Shown here: positions 25,495 to 34,683 of the stretch, one piece after another
How the letters are laid out: each line of letters opens with the position of its first letter
Position numbering within the stretch: position 1 is the first letter of the stretch
Source of the DNA: JAJECS01 sp965219705
Lineage (GTDB): Bacteria; Chloroflexota; UBA11872
DNA: 64,000 bases
Direction of reading: 5' to 3'
Assembly (NCBI GenBank): GCA_965219705.1
Contig: OZ244789.1
Span: 3,100,001-3,164,000 of the forward strand
Translations under genes and position numbers: made by a program
The notes under the pieces: model-generated
The model's database searches: none
What the model saw: only the letters and a program-made list of their open reading frames with translations
Told to the model about the DNA's origin: nothing

Positions 25495-27621
25495 ATGACT
25501 CGAGACTTGTTGCTGAGTAGACGGCGAATGCTCGCCGTGACCGCTGGAGCCGCCACTGTTGGCGTGCTGGCGGCGTGTGGTGAGGCTGAGGAAGAGGTTG
25601 CGGAGGCGACGGCTGCGCCGACGGCGGCCCCAACCGCCGCGCCGACCGCGGCCCCAACCGCCGCGCCGACGGCTGCGCCGACCGCCGCCCCGACCGAGGC
25701 CATGCCCGAAGCGCCGATGGGCGACTTCGGGCCCTCCATGACCATGCCCTCGAGCTTCCAGGAGGCGCCTTCGCTGGCCGCCAAGGTGGCCGCGGGCGAG
25801 CTGCCTCCGGTCGAGGAACGCATTCCGTCGGAGCCGCTCGTGTGGCAGCCGTTTGAGGAGATTGGCACCTACGGGGGCCGGATGAACTTCGCCAGCGTGG
25901 CGATCTCGGTTGACATCGGGAACATCAACCGCACCGACGCCGTGGCCTACAACATGCAGGGCACCAAGCTGGTGAACGACGCTGTCAAGCATCACGAGAT
26001 GAGCTCCGACCTCACGACGGTCATCTATGAATTGCGCAAGGGCCACAAGTGGTCCGACGGCGCGCCGTTCACCTCCGCGAACTTCGTCTGGCACTACGAG
26101 AACGACATGCTGAACGAAGAGCTGTCACCCTCGGGGCCGGGTCCGAAGATTGCCGGCAATCCGCCGACCGTGCGTGCGCCGGACGAGTTGACCGTGGAGA
26201 TTTCGTACCCGGAGGCGGTGCCGATTCTGCTGGACCGTCTGGGTCGCGGTGGGAGCGAGCGCGGGCTCTACATCTCGTCGCACTACATGGAGCAATTCCA
26301 CGCGGACTACAACCCCGACGCGGAGAAGATGGCCACCGACGACGGGTTCGAAAACTGGACGCAGCGCTACCAGGCGAAGAAGCGCTGGGGCGCGCACCAG
26401 ACGTGGTTCACGGAGCATGCGGTCAATCGACCCGTGCTGGCGCCGTGGACGCTGACGGCCCACTCGGCCGACCGCGCCGCGCTTGAGCGCAACCCGTACT
26501 ACCACATCGTCGACACCGCCGGGAATCAGCTCCCCTACGTGGACGGTCTGGACTACGAGTTGCTGTCGGACAAAGAGGTCTACCAGCTCCGGATCACCGC
26601 CGGGGCGCTTGACTTCGGGCAGTTCGAACTCGACTTCAACAACATGCCGCTGTACCGGGACAACGAGGCGTCGGGCAACTACACGACCTATATCTGCAAG
26701 GCCCTCCGCAGTTCCGCCCTGGCGCTCCTGCCCAACTGGACGTACAAGGACGAAGCGGTTGCGGAGATCTTCCGCGAGCTTGACTTCCGCAAGGCCATCT
26801 CGGTCGCGATCGACCGTGACGCCATCAACGATGCCGTGTACTTTGGGCAGGCAGTTCCGATCCAGGCCTCCATCCTCCCGAGCTACAGCTTCTTTGAGGA
26901 GGAGTGGGGGTCGATTGCAACCGAATTCGACCCTGCCCAGGCCAACGAGCTGCTCGACGGCCTGGGTCTGGACCAGCGGGACGGCGAAGGCTGGCGCCTG
27001 CGACCGGACGGCGAGCGCCTCACGCTGGTCTTTGAGATCGGCGACGAAGAGGGCCCGAAGGACTCAATCGCCGAGTTGGTGGCCGAGAACTGGCGCGACG
27101 TCGGCCTGGACACCCAGTGGAACCAGATGGAGCGCCCGCTGTACGAGGAGCGCCTGGACCTGCTCACCGAGATCATGATCGGCACTGAGCACACGGAGGC
27201 CAGTGGGTACTTCACGCGCTGGGTCCCGTGGGTCTGGGGCTACAAGGGCAAGCGCGCCGTCTGGGCCGGTGGTTGGACCAAGTGGTTCGCCACCACCGAT
27301 TGGACGCCGGCGGGTGGCTTCGCTCCAGGCGCCGCCACCGAGGGCCCCGAGCCGCCGGACGAGATCAAGGCCAACGCCGACGCCAAGTACCGATGGCTGA
27401 ATACGGTTCCGGGCACACCGGAGTACGACGCAGTCGGCAAGGAGTACTTCGGTTGGCAGGCGGAGAATCTGACGGTCTTGGGCACCGTGGGCTTGGCCCC
27501 GCAGCCCCTGATCATCAACAACCGAGTGAAGAACTTCCCGACCGACGACCTGTGGTTCGGCGCCGGGTCCAACTTCACCAAGCCGTACCGCGCGTTCCAG
27601 TGGTTCATCCCGGACGCGTAG
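25495..27621 (+). CDS. ABC transporter solute-binding lipoprotein, family 5, copy 2
   Basis: A 708-residue paralogue of 20158-22284 with the same RR-type signal, lipobox LAAC (cysteine near residue 28) and family-5 domain (LRKGHKWSDGAPFTSANFVW, FRKAISVAIDRDAINDAVYFG). The linker holds seven perfect TAAP repeats. Differences from copy 1 are scattered over the whole length, for example in WTEHAVNRPVL against FTNHAVDRPVL, so the two may differ in ligand preference. The ATG is preceded by GGGGGAGAGG. It heads the complete unit SBP, hairpin, dppB3, dppC, two ATPases and is the best candidate for the working copy. Confidence 0.92.
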   Translation: MTRDLLLSRRRMLAVTAGAATVGVLAACGEAEEEVAEATAAPTAAPTAAPTAAPTAAPTAAPTAAPTEAMPEAPMGDFGPSMTMPSSFQEAPSLAAKVAAGELPPVEERIPSEPLVWQPFEEIGTYGGRMNFASVAISVDIGNINRTDAVAYNMQGTKLVNDAVKHHEMSSDLTTVIYELRKGHKWSDGAPFTSANFVWHYENDMLNEELSPSGPGPKIAGNPPTVRAPDELTVEISYPEAVPILLDRLGRGGSERGLYISSHYMEQFHADYNPDAEKMATDDGFENWTQRYQAKKRWGAHQTWFTEHAVNRPVLAPWTLTAHSADRAALERNPYYHIVDTAGNQLPYVDGLDYELLSDKEVYQLRITAGALDFGQFELDFNNMPLYRDNEASGNYTTYICKALRSSALALLPNWTYKDEAVAEIFRELDFRKAISVAIDRDAINDAVYFGQAVPIQASILPSYSFFEEEWGSIATEFDPAQANELLDGLGLDQRDGEGWRLRPDGERLTLVFEIGDEEGPKDSIAELVAENWRDVGLDTQWNQMERPLYEERLDLLTEIMIGTEHTEASGYFTRWVPWVWGYKGKRAVWAGGWTKWFATTDWTPAGGFAPGAATEGPEPPDEIKANADAKYRWLNTVPGTPEYDAVGKEYFGWQAENLTVLGTVGLAPQPLIINNRVKNFPTDDLWFGAGSNFTKPYRAFQWFIPDA
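25609..25692 (+). repeat. Seven tandem 12-base units encoding TAAP linker repeats
   Basis: Codons 39-66 of the second SBP read T-A-A-P seven times. The DNA units vary at third positions (ACGGCGGCCCCA, ACCGCCGCGCCG and similar), which argues for selection on the protein linker. The first SBP has an interrupted version. Such linkers hold the binding domain away from the membrane lipid. Confidence 0.85.
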
Positions 27622-27634
27622 TCGCGATCTAAGT

Positions 27635-27675
27635 CACTGGGAGCCGCCGGTCGATCCGGTCGGCGGCTCCCAGTG
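27635..27675 (+). promoter_or_regulatory. Intercistronic hairpin between solute-binding protein 2 and dppB3
   Basis: CACTGGGAGCCGCCG (27635-27649) and CGGCGGCTCCCAGTG (27661-27675) form a perfect 15-bp stem with an 11-base loop, 13 bases after the SBP stop. No T-run follows. This is the longest of the three related stems. It is probably an mRNA-stabilising or attenuating element separating high SBP from lower permease expression. Confidence 0.65.
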
Positions 27676-27777
27676 GCAACGGGCGCAAGGTCTGCGCTAA
27701 CCTAGTAAGCTCCAAGGTCGATCGTTTGGGTGACCGGGTTCTGATTTGAGGTTGGGCGTCAGAGAGGGACGCAGCTC

Positions 27778-28788
27778 ATGAGGGCGTATCTGCTTAGACG
27801 ACTCTTGTTCATGGTCGCCAGCTGGTGGATGCTGAGCGTCGTCGTGTTCATCGTCATTCAGCTCCCACCCGGCGACTACCTCACGACCTACATCGCTGGT
27901 CAGGAGCAGGCCGGAACGTTCCTAGAGCGCGAGGAGATTGAAGCGCTCAAGCTCTATTACGGGCTCGACCGCACGCCCATCGAGCAGTATTTCTTCTGGG
28001 CCGGCCGCTTCGTCATGGGCGATTTGGGCCGCTCGTTTGGCAGTTGGCGCTCCGCCGAGCAACCCGTCACCAAGATTCTCGCCGAAGTGCTGCCCTTCAC
28101 GATCCTGATGTCCAGCCTGGCGATCATGTTCACCTATGCGGTGGCCATCCCAATCGGCATCTATTCCGCCACCCACCAATACGGACCAGTCGACTACTTC
28201 TTCACCGCCCTCGGCTTCATCGGATTGGCGATTCCCAACTTCATGCTGGCCTTGCTCTTGATGTATTTCTTCTTCCAGGCCTTTGACATCAGCGCCGGCG
28301 GGCTGTTCTCGCCCGAGTACGCGCTGGCCGATTGGAGCCTGGGGAAGGTCTGGGACATGGTTTCGCACTTGTGGGTGCCGGTCATCGTGCTCGGCACCGC
28401 CGGCACGGCCTCCATCATGCGCGTGATGCGCGGCGTGCTGCTCGATGAGCTCGGCAAGCAGTACGTCATCACGGCGCGGGCGCGCGGCGTCTCCGAGCGG
28501 CGGCTGCTGTTCAAGTATCCGGTGCGCCTGGCGCTGAACCCCCTTGTCAGCAGCCTGGCCTACATCCTTCCAGGCATCTTCGGCGGCAACGCCATCGTGG
28601 CCATTGTGCTCAGCCTGCCCATGACGGGGCCCGTGCTGCTAACCGCGCTGCTGGCGCAGGACATGTTCCTAGCCGGCAGCATCATCATGGTGGAGGGAGC
28701 GATCGTGATCTTCGGCACATTCCTTTCCGACATCCTGCTGGCGCTGGTGGATCCGCGTATCCGCCAAGAACGCGCCCTAGCGGCCTGA
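27778..28788 (+). CDS. dppB: ABC transporter permease, DppB-like, copy 3
   Basis: A 336-residue six-helix permease, similar to copies 1 and 2 but the most divergent of the three (for example QEQAGTFLEREEIEALKLYY and NPLVSSLAYILPGIFGGNAI). The coupling loop MRGVLLDELGKQYVITARARG is unchanged. The next gene, dppC, starts one base after its stop, so they are translated together. With the second SBP upstream and DppC, OppD and OppF downstream it forms the only complete transporter operon in the locus. Confidence 0.92.
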   Translation: MRAYLLRRLLFMVASWWMLSVVVFIVIQLPPGDYLTTYIAGQEQAGTFLEREEIEALKLYYGLDRTPIEQYFFWAGRFVMGDLGRSFGSWRSAEQPVTKILAEVLPFTILMSSLAIMFTYAVAIPIGIYSATHQYGPVDYFFTALGFIGLAIPNFMLALLLMYFFFQAFDISAGGLFSPEYALADWSLGKVWDMVSHLWVPVIVLGTAGTASIMRVMRGVLLDELGKQYVITARARGVSERRLLFKYPVRLALNPLVSSLAYILPGIFGGNAIVAIVLSLPMTGPVLLTALLAQDMFLAGSIIMVEGAIVIFGTFLSDILLALVDPRIRQERALAA

Positions 28789-28789
28789 C

Positions 28790-29926
28790 ATGGCAACTAC
28801 CGCTTTCGAGCCGGTGAGCACCGCGCCGCAGATTCGCGAATTCACAGCCGAGGAGCAGTACTACGTCGCCTCGCAGTGGCAGCTCATGTGGCGCAAGTTC
28901 CGGCGCCATCGGCTGGGCTTCATCAGCGCAATCCTTCTGGTCATCGGCTACTTCTTCGCAATGACCTACGACTTCTGGATCCCCTACGACTTCACATCCC
29001 GGCACGAGCAGCTGTCCTCACCGCCGACGCGTATTCACGTGATCGACAGCGAGGGGACATGGCAGATGCCCTTCGTGTACGGCACCACTTCAATCGTCGA
29101 TTCGCAGACGTTCCAGCGCATCTATGAAGACGATTTGTCTCAGACCCACCCCATTGGCCTCTTCGGTCAGGGCGATCTCTACAAGTTCTGGGGGTTCTTC
29201 GAGTGGGATCGGCACTTCTTCGTCGTCGAGGGAGCGTCCATCCATCTCTTCGGCACCGACGACCTGGGTCGTGACGTCTTCTCACGCACGCTCTCGGCGG
29301 CTCGCATCAGTTTGTCCGTCGGCCTGGTAGGCGTCATCCTCAGCTTTTTCCTCGGCGTCATCATCGGCGGCATCTCGGGTTACTTCGGCGGAACCGTGGA
29401 CCTGCTGATTCAGCGGTTCATCGAATTCGTAGTCTCGGTGCCCACGATTCCCCTCTGGATGTCGCTCAGCGCCGCGGTGCCTATCACCTGGTCGCCGATC
29501 CAAACCTATTTCGCGATCACCGTCGTGCTGTCGGTGGTTGGCTGGGCGGGGCTGGCCCGCGTCGTTCGCGGCAAGATCCTGGAGTTACGCGAGAACGACT
29601 ACGTGATGGCCGCCCGGGTGGCCGGTGCCGGGAACATGCGCGTGCTATTCGACCACCTCGTTCCCGGTTTCATGAGCTACCTCATCGTGCACCTCACACT
29701 CCAGGTGCCCTCGATGATTCTGGCCGAAACCACGCTGAGCTTCTTGCGTCTGGGCATCCGCGCCCCCGCCGTGAGCTGGGGAACGCTTATGCAGAGCGCC
29801 CAGAACGTGCGGACGATTGCACTGTTCCCGTGGCTGATGATCCCGGGCGTCTTCGTGATCATTGCCGTGATGCTCTTCAACTTCATGGGCGATGGACTCC
29901 GTGACGCTGCGGACCCGTATCGATAG
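28790..29926 (+). CDS. dppC: ABC transporter permease, DppC-like
   Basis: A 378-residue inner-membrane permease. After a cytoplasmic N-terminus with FTAEEQYYVASQWQLMWRKFRRHRLG, the first helix (LGFISAILLVIGYFFAMTYDF) is followed by an unusually long external segment of about 110 residues before GTDDLGRDVFSRTLSAARISLSVG, where the five remaining helices begin. The coupling motif is LRENDYVMAARVAGAGNMRVLFDHLVPG. The long loop is shared with the second DppC (37740). This is the only intact dppC of the first locus and must serve all three DppB copies if they are used. Confidence 0.92.
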   Translation: MATTAFEPVSTAPQIREFTAEEQYYVASQWQLMWRKFRRHRLGFISAILLVIGYFFAMTYDFWIPYDFTSRHEQLSSPPTRIHVIDSEGTWQMPFVYGTTSIVDSQTFQRIYEDDLSQTHPIGLFGQGDLYKFWGFFEWDRHFFVVEGASIHLFGTDDLGRDVFSRTLSAARISLSVGLVGVILSFFLGVIIGGISGYFGGTVDLLIQRFIEFVVSVPTIPLWMSLSAAVPITWSPIQTYFAITVVLSVVGWAGLARVVRGKILELRENDYVMAARVAGAGNMRVLFDHLVPGFMSYLIVHLTLQVPSMILAETTLSFLRLGIRAPAVSWGTLMQSAQNVRTIALFPWLMIPGVFVIIAVMLFNFMGDGLRDAADPYR

Positions 29927-29933
29927 GCGACGC

Positions 29934-30971
29934 ATGACAACCGAACACGCACCCGCCGAATCCACTACCGCACCTGCGCCGATTGCTGAGGACGTTGTCC
30001 TCGAGTTGAACGATGTCCGTACCTACTTCGGCTTGGATGAGGGCACGCTAAAGGCCGTTGACGGTATTTCGTTCGCCATTCGGCGCAACGAGACACTCGG
30101 AATCGTGGGCGAATCCGGGTGCGGCAAGACCGTGACAGGGCAGTCGATTCTCAGGATCGTGCCCAAACCTGGCGAGGTCCACGGAAACATCTGGTTGCGG
30201 CGCAACGGCGACACCATCGATCTGGCAAGCCTCGACCCTTCAGGGCGCGAAATCCGCGATATCCGCGGGCGGGATATCGCCATGATCTTCCAGGAGCCGA
30301 TGACGGCCTTCTCACCCGTGCACAGCATCGGCAACCAGATCATGGAAGCCATCCTGGTCCATGAAAAGGTGTCGGAGCAACAGGCGCGCGAGCGGGCCGT
30401 TGAGGTGCTGCGGCAGGTGGGCATTCCGGAAGCCGAGCGGCGCCTCGATTTGCTCCCACACGAGCTTTCCGGGGGGATGCGGCAGCGAGCCATGATTGCC
30501 ATGGCGCTAACGCTTCGGCCCAAGCTCCTCATCGCCGACGAGCCGACGACCGCGCTGGACGTGACGATCCAGGCCCAGATCCTGCGCTTGATGCAGGACC
30601 TGCAGAAAGAGATGGGCATGTCGATCATGTTCATTACGCACAACCTGGGTGTGATCGCCAACATGGCCGATCAGATGATCGTCATGTACCTCGGGCGCGT
30701 CGTCGAACAGGGCTCGGTCGAGCGGATCTTCGGCGATCCGCAACATCCGTATACGCAAGCGCTCATGCAATCGATTCCGCGTATGGGTCTGACGCGCGGC
30801 CAGCGCCTCAGCTCGATCGCGGGCAACGTGCCGATTCCGCTCGACCCGCCGGCGGAGTGCGGATTTTCGTCCCGGTGTCCCAAGTTCATCCCCGGCCGCT
30901 GCGACGCAAAGGTGCCGGACATGATTGAGACGTCGCCGGGCCATCACGTACGGTGTGTGCTCTATGAATAG
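29934..30971 (+). CDS. oppD: Oligopeptide/dipeptide ABC transporter ATPase, OppD/DppD type
   Basis: A 345-residue cytoplasmic ATPase. Walker A GESGCGKT at 59-66, signature LSGGMRQRAMIAMAL, Walker B LLIADEPTTALD, then switch histidine FITHNLG. The C-terminal oligopeptide-transporter extension has HPYTQALMQSIPRMG and a cysteine cluster (ECGFSSRCPKFIPGRCDAK), which in this family can bind an iron-sulphur cluster. The ATG at 29934 is 7 bases after the dppC stop; the upstream open frame overlaps dppC. It probably energises both transporter loci in this window. Confidence 0.94.
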   Translation: MTTEHAPAESTTAPAPIAEDVVLELNDVRTYFGLDEGTLKAVDGISFAIRRNETLGIVGESGCGKTVTGQSILRIVPKPGEVHGNIWLRRNGDTIDLASLDPSGREIRDIRGRDIAMIFQEPMTAFSPVHSIGNQIMEAILVHEKVSEQQARERAVEVLRQVGIPEAERRLDLLPHELSGGMRQRAMIAMALTLRPKLLIADEPTTALDVTIQAQILRLMQDLQKEMGMSIMFITHNLGVIANMADQMIVMYLGRVVEQGSVERIFGDPQHPYTQALMQSIPRMGLTRGQRLSSIAGNVPIPLDPPAECGFSSRCPKFIPGRCDAKVPDMIETSPGHHVRCVLYE

Positions 30972-32040
30972 CGATGAACGCGTTCAAGGCGCTGCGTCAG
31001 CGTCGTCAATGGCATCCAACGGCAGTGCCGATGGTGTCGTTCTCGAGATTGATGGGCTGAAGAAGTATTTCCCCATCGAGAAGGGTCTGCTGCGGCGTGT
31101 CGTCGGCCATGTTCGCGCCGTGGACGACGTCAGCCTAACGATTGCGGCGGGCAAGACCCTAGGGCTCGTCGGTGAGTCAGGCTGTGGCAAGACCACGCTC
31201 GGCCGGTGCGTCGTGCGTGCGATCGAGCCGACCGACGGCAGCGTGCGCATGCACGTCGACGACCAGGAGACCGAAGTTACCGAGCTCGGGTCGCGAGCCC
31301 TGCGCGCATTCCGACGCAACATGCAAATGGTCTTCCAAGATCCGTATTCCAGCCTTGATCCCCGGAAGACGGTGCTCGACATCGTGGGCGAGCCACTGCG
31401 CATTCACAACGTAGCGCGCGGTCGTGAGCTCGAGACCCGCGTGAGCGAACTGCTTGAGGTCGTGGGTCTCGACATTCGCTATCTCAAGCGCTACCCGCAT
31501 GCGTTTAGCGGCGGACAACGCCAGCGCATTGGCATCGCACGCGCCCTGGCCCTAAACCCCAAGGTCATCATCTGTGACGAGGCTGTCTCGGCGCTCGACG
31601 TATCTGTCCAAGCGCAGATCATCAACCTGCTCGAAGATCTGCAGGCCGAGTTCGGCATCGCCTATCTGTTTATCGCCCACGACTTGAGCGTGGTCGAGCA
31701 CATCTCCGACGAAGTGGCCGTGATGTACGTCGGCAAGGTCGTCGAGTACGCGTCCACCGAGGAGCTCTTTGGCAACCCGAAGCATCCGTACACCGAGGCC
31801 CTGATGTCGGCGGTGCCGGTCCCGGACCCGAAGCTGAAGCTCCAGGAAATCACCCTGGAGGGCGAGGTCGCGGATCCGGCCGATCCGCCCAGCGGCTGCT
31901 ACTTCCACCCGCGCTGCCGCTACGCCCAGGACCGCTGTCGCACCGAAACGCCAGAGTTGCGAGAGGTCGCCGGCGGGCATACAGCCGCGTGTCACTTCGC
32001 CGAGGAGCTTGATCTTCTCGGCGTAGGCGCGAGAGTCTGA
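30964..32040 (+). CDS. oppF: Oligopeptide/dipeptide ABC transporter ATPase, OppF/DppF type
   Basis: A 358-residue partner ATPase. Walker A GESGCGKT at 70-77, signature FSGGQRQRIGIARALAL, Walker B VIICDEAVSALD (alanine in place of the usual proline of DEP), switch FIAHDLS. The C-terminal segment NPKHPYTEALMSAVP and GCYFHPRCRYAQDRC are family features. It starts inside the end of oppD (8-base overlap), so translation is coupled. It is the last gene of the operon; a hairpin follows at 32048-32072. Confidence 0.94.
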   Translation: MNSDERVQGAASASSMASNGSADGVVLEIDGLKKYFPIEKGLLRRVVGHVRAVDDVSLTIAAGKTLGLVGESGCGKTTLGRCVVRAIEPTDGSVRMHVDDQETEVTELGSRALRAFRRNMQMVFQDPYSSLDPRKTVLDIVGEPLRIHNVARGRELETRVSELLEVVGLDIRYLKRYPHAFSGGQRQRIGIARALALNPKVIICDEAVSALDVSVQAQIINLLEDLQAEFGIAYLFIAHDLSVVEHISDEVAVMYVGKVVEYASTEELFGNPKHPYTEALMSAVPVPDPKLKLQEITLEGEVADPADPPSGCYFHPRCRYAQDRCRTETPELREVAGGHTAACHFAEELDLLGVGARV

Positions 32041-32047
32041 TTGCCTG

Positions 32048-32072
32048 GCTCCTGCCTGCGGATAGGCGGAGC
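32048..32072 (+). terminator. Possible terminator hairpin after oppF
   Basis: GCTCC-T-GCCT (32048-32057) pairs with AGGC-GGAGC (32064-32072) with one bulged T and a six-base loop, 7 bases after the oppF stop. There is no T-run, so it is only a weak candidate for an intrinsic terminator; an mRNA 3'-end stabiliser is equally possible. Confidence 0.3.
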
Positions 32073-32103
32073 GAAGCCGGGCTGCTAAGGACGTAGGTCA
32101 ACC

Positions 32104-32532
32104 GTGTTCGAGTTGATCGCTCCGTACGTGCTGCTCATAGCCATCGTGGGCGTTGGTTGCGTGCTCTGGGCCAAGTGGATGGTTCAGCGTGCCGCGAACC
32201 ACGTCGAAGCCCGACACCGCGCCGCCGAGTTGATCATAAACGAGGGCGAAGTTCCTACGCCGTGGATCGAAAAGTATCGGAAGCGCGTAACCGAGCTGCG
32301 CCGCGCTGGCGGATCGGAGGCCGACATCGAGGCCGTGGCCGACCAGGCGCGATCGTCCATCGGCCGCGAGCTCGATCGCCTCGTGAAATACATGGAGACG
32401 ACGCGCCTGGTCGCAGACGAGGACACCCGCGAAGTGCTTATTGGCGGCATTCACGATCGTCGGGATGAATGGGAAGACTCCGGCTGGCGACAGTTCGTCG
32501 ATTCGTCATACACACCCCGTGCCCGCCGCTGA
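32104..32532 (+). CDS. Small membrane-anchored coiled-coil protein of unknown function
   Basis: A 142-residue protein with one N-terminal transmembrane segment (IAPYVLLIAIVGVGCVLWAKWM) and a charged helical remainder (RAANHVEARHRAAELII, WIEKYRKRVTELRRAGGSEADIEAVADQARSSIGRELDRLVKYME). The start is a GTG at 32104. No family is recognised. It lies 63 bases after oppF on the same strand and could be read through from that operon. Confidence 0.55.
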   Translation: MFELIAPYVLLIAIVGVGCVLWAKWMVQRAANHVEARHRAAELIINEGEVPTPWIEKYRKRVTELRRAGGSEADIEAVADQARSSIGRELDRLVKYMETTRLVADEDTREVLIGGIHDRRDEWEDSGWRQFVDSSYTPRARR

Positions 32533-32667
32533 ACGGCCCGGTACCATCCTGACGCGACATATTCACCCTGTTCGTCAGAAGGCGGCTGGTGGCCGTCGCG
32601 GCCTCCGGGGTGGTTCAGCTTTGCACGGCCGCCGGGCGAGTGGCCCGCACCCATGGAGTACTGCTGC

Positions 32668-33516
32668 ATGAAGATTGCCTACGGGACGTACGCGATGCCC
32701 GCCCACCAACTCGAGGACGCGATTGCGGTTCTGGCGCGCATCGGATACGACGGCGTCGAGATCGCCGTGGGGCCGCGCCACGCCGGGTCGCTGCCGGACG
32801 CCATGACCACAAACCGGCGAGCGGCCATTAGGGCGTTGCTTGCCGAGCACGGCATGGGCGTCCCGGCAACATTCGCCACTGGCATGCACGTCCACGAGCC
32901 AGAGGCCGCCAAGCACGCCGCCAATATCGAGTTGGCCAGGGAGCTCAATGGCCTGATGCGCGACTTCGTTCCTGAGCAGGAGCCGGTTCTCGCTTTCGGC
33001 ATCGGCGGCGCCACGCACGAATGGCTCAAGATTCGGGATTCGTTGGCCGCAGCTGGCCGCGAGTACGGGGCGCTCGCCGAGCGCGAGGGCTTCCACATCG
33101 CCGTCGAAGCCCACTCGGGCGCGGCCGTCGACCGGACGAGCCGCGCGCTGTGGCTGATCGAACAGATCGCCAACGATCATGTGCGGCTCCACTTTGACAT
33201 GGTGCACTTCTTCCTCGCCGGCGAGTCGGTGGACGAGGCCGTGCCGGCGCTGGTGCCGATAACCGGGCACACGCACGTCACCGACGCTCGCGTTCACGAC
33301 GACGGCAGTCTCGACCTGCTGCTGCTCGGGCAGGGCGAGCTGGACACGACCGGCTATGTGCGGGCCATGCACGAGGCCGGATGGGACGACTTCATCACCC
33401 TGGAAGTCAGCGGGATGGTCTGGGGCAAGCCTGACTACGATGCCGTGGCAGCCGCCGAATTCTCGTACGCAACGTTGAACCGAGCCTTCCGCGAGGCGGG
33501 GGTGCCCCGTGGTTAG
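32668..33516 (+). CDS. Sugar phosphate isomerase/epimerase-like TIM-barrel protein
   Basis: A 282-residue AP-endonuclease-2-like barrel. MKIAYGTYAMPAHQLEDAI and LARIGYDGVEIAVG form the first units. HIAVEAHSGAAVDRT, VRLHFDMVHFF and ITGHTHVTDARVHDD supply the Glu, Asp/His and His metal ligands, and FITLEVSGMV the last glutamate. The ATG at 32668 follows GGAGTACTGCTGC. It is 9 bases upstream of a Gfo/Idh/MocA gene, a pairing typical of inositol or sugar catabolism in which one enzyme oxidises and the other isomerises. Confidence 0.82.
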   Translation: MKIAYGTYAMPAHQLEDAIAVLARIGYDGVEIAVGPRHAGSLPDAMTTNRRAAIRALLAEHGMGVPATFATGMHVHEPEAAKHAANIELARELNGLMRDFVPEQEPVLAFGIGGATHEWLKIRDSLAAAGREYGALAEREGFHIAVEAHSGAAVDRTSRALWLIEQIANDHVRLHFDMVHFFLAGESVDEAVPALVPITGHTHVTDARVHDDGSLDLLLLGQGELDTTGYVRAMHEAGWDDFITLEVSGMVWGKPDYDAVAAAEFSYATLNRAFREAGVPRG

Positions 33517-33525
33517 GAGGACGAC

Positions 33526-34614
33526 ATGAGTCGATCCGACGATCTCGCCCTTGCCATCATTGGCGCGGGCAGCATTGGGACGCGCCATCTATCCAACCTC
33601 GAATTCATTGGCGGTAATCGCGTGGTCGCCGTGTGCGACGCGGACGATGCCCAGGCGTCCAAATTGGCAAGCCGGGCCGGCGCTCGGACCTATCCGTCAG
33701 TTGACGCGATGTTCGATGCCGAGCGTGGGTTGGACGCCGTCCTAATCTGCGTGCCGCCCGGCATCCGACGTCAGGTGTTCGAGCGGGCCGCGGAGCGCAA
33801 CGTGGCGGTGTTCTGTGAAAAGCCGCCCGCCGATAGCCTAGAGCACGCCCACGCGGTGGCGTGCATCGTGCGCGACAGCGGCATCCTGTGCATGGCCGGA
33901 TTCAACATGCGCTACCTGCCGCCCGTCCAGCGTCTGCGTGAGCTGATCGCCGGCCGGCCGGTCAACCTGGTCCTCAGCACATACCTCAGTTGCCCAGCGC
34001 TGACTGGCGGATTTCGACCCTGGTTCTTTGACAAAGATCGCTCCGGAGGCCCATTGGTCGACCAAGGCATTCATCTCGTTGACCTGATGCGCTATTTGGT
34101 CGGCGAAATCACCAGCGTGTATACGCTGGGCAACAACGTGGCGCGCCCCAAGGGTCCCGGGTTCACGGTCGAGGACACTGCCGTCAGCACCATCCGGTTC
34201 GAATCCGGCGGCGCCGGCCACCACGTGCATTCGTGGGCAGCGCCCTGGGGCGGAACTACGTTCGCGGTCAATGGTCCAGACTTCCACCTGGCGCTGGAGG
34301 TCTCCGGATCACCGGGCGTGTTCGGCACGATTGGCGATCCGAACGGGGAAGGAACAGTCGTCCGTGACGAGTTTCCCCAGGCCCCAAGTATGGGCCGCGG
34401 CGGCACGCGCCAAGCTGGCGCGCCGTCCGATGCCCCGCCCGACTTCATGCACTACCAGGAGATGGTGACGTTCCTGGATGCGGTTCGCACCGGCGACACG
34501 TCGGGAATCCTGAGCTCCTATGCCGACGGCATGCGCAGCCTGGCGGTGGTGCTGGCTATGAACCGGTCCGTCGACTCAGGCCGGGTTGAGCAGGTCGAGA
34601 TACCCGCGCTCTAG
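33526..34614 (+). CDS. Gfo/Idh/MocA family oxidoreductase
   Basis: A 362-residue NAD(P)-dependent dehydrogenase. The nucleotide-binding loop GAGSIGTRH starts at residue 13, the second strand ends VVAVCDADD, and the catalytic-site lysine is in FCEKPPADS. GGPLVDQGIHLVDLMRYLVGEI gives the substrate-site aspartate and histidine. AGGAGG lies just before the ATG. It is co-transcribed with the isomerase at 32668. The likely substrate is a cyclic polyol or sugar. Confidence 0.88.
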   Translation: MSRSDDLALAIIGAGSIGTRHLSNLEFIGGNRVVAVCDADDAQASKLASRAGARTYPSVDAMFDAERGLDAVLICVPPGIRRQVFERAAERNVAVFCEKPPADSLEHAHAVACIVRDSGILCMAGFNMRYLPPVQRLRELIAGRPVNLVLSTYLSCPALTGGFRPWFFDKDRSGGPLVDQGIHLVDLMRYLVGEITSVYTLGNNVARPKGPGFTVEDTAVSTIRFESGGAGHHVHSWAAPWGGTTFAVNGPDFHLALEVSGSPGVFGTIGDPNGEGTVVRDEFPQAPSMGRGGTRQAGAPSDAPPDFMHYQEMVTFLDAVRTGDTSGILSSYADGMRSLAVVLAMNRSVDSGRVEQVEIPAL

Positions 34615-34683
34615 AACGCCCAACGGGCAAGAAAGCGTCAGCCGGCAGGTCGAGCTTCGGACCGCCTGCGCTCACGCCCCGCG

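Noticed and set aside
25606..25700. The 12-base tandem repeats looked at first like a CRISPR or minisatellite
   Set aside because: They lie in frame in the SBP lipoprotein linker (TAAP units) with third-position variation, so they are a protein linker. No CRISPR array was seen in the window.
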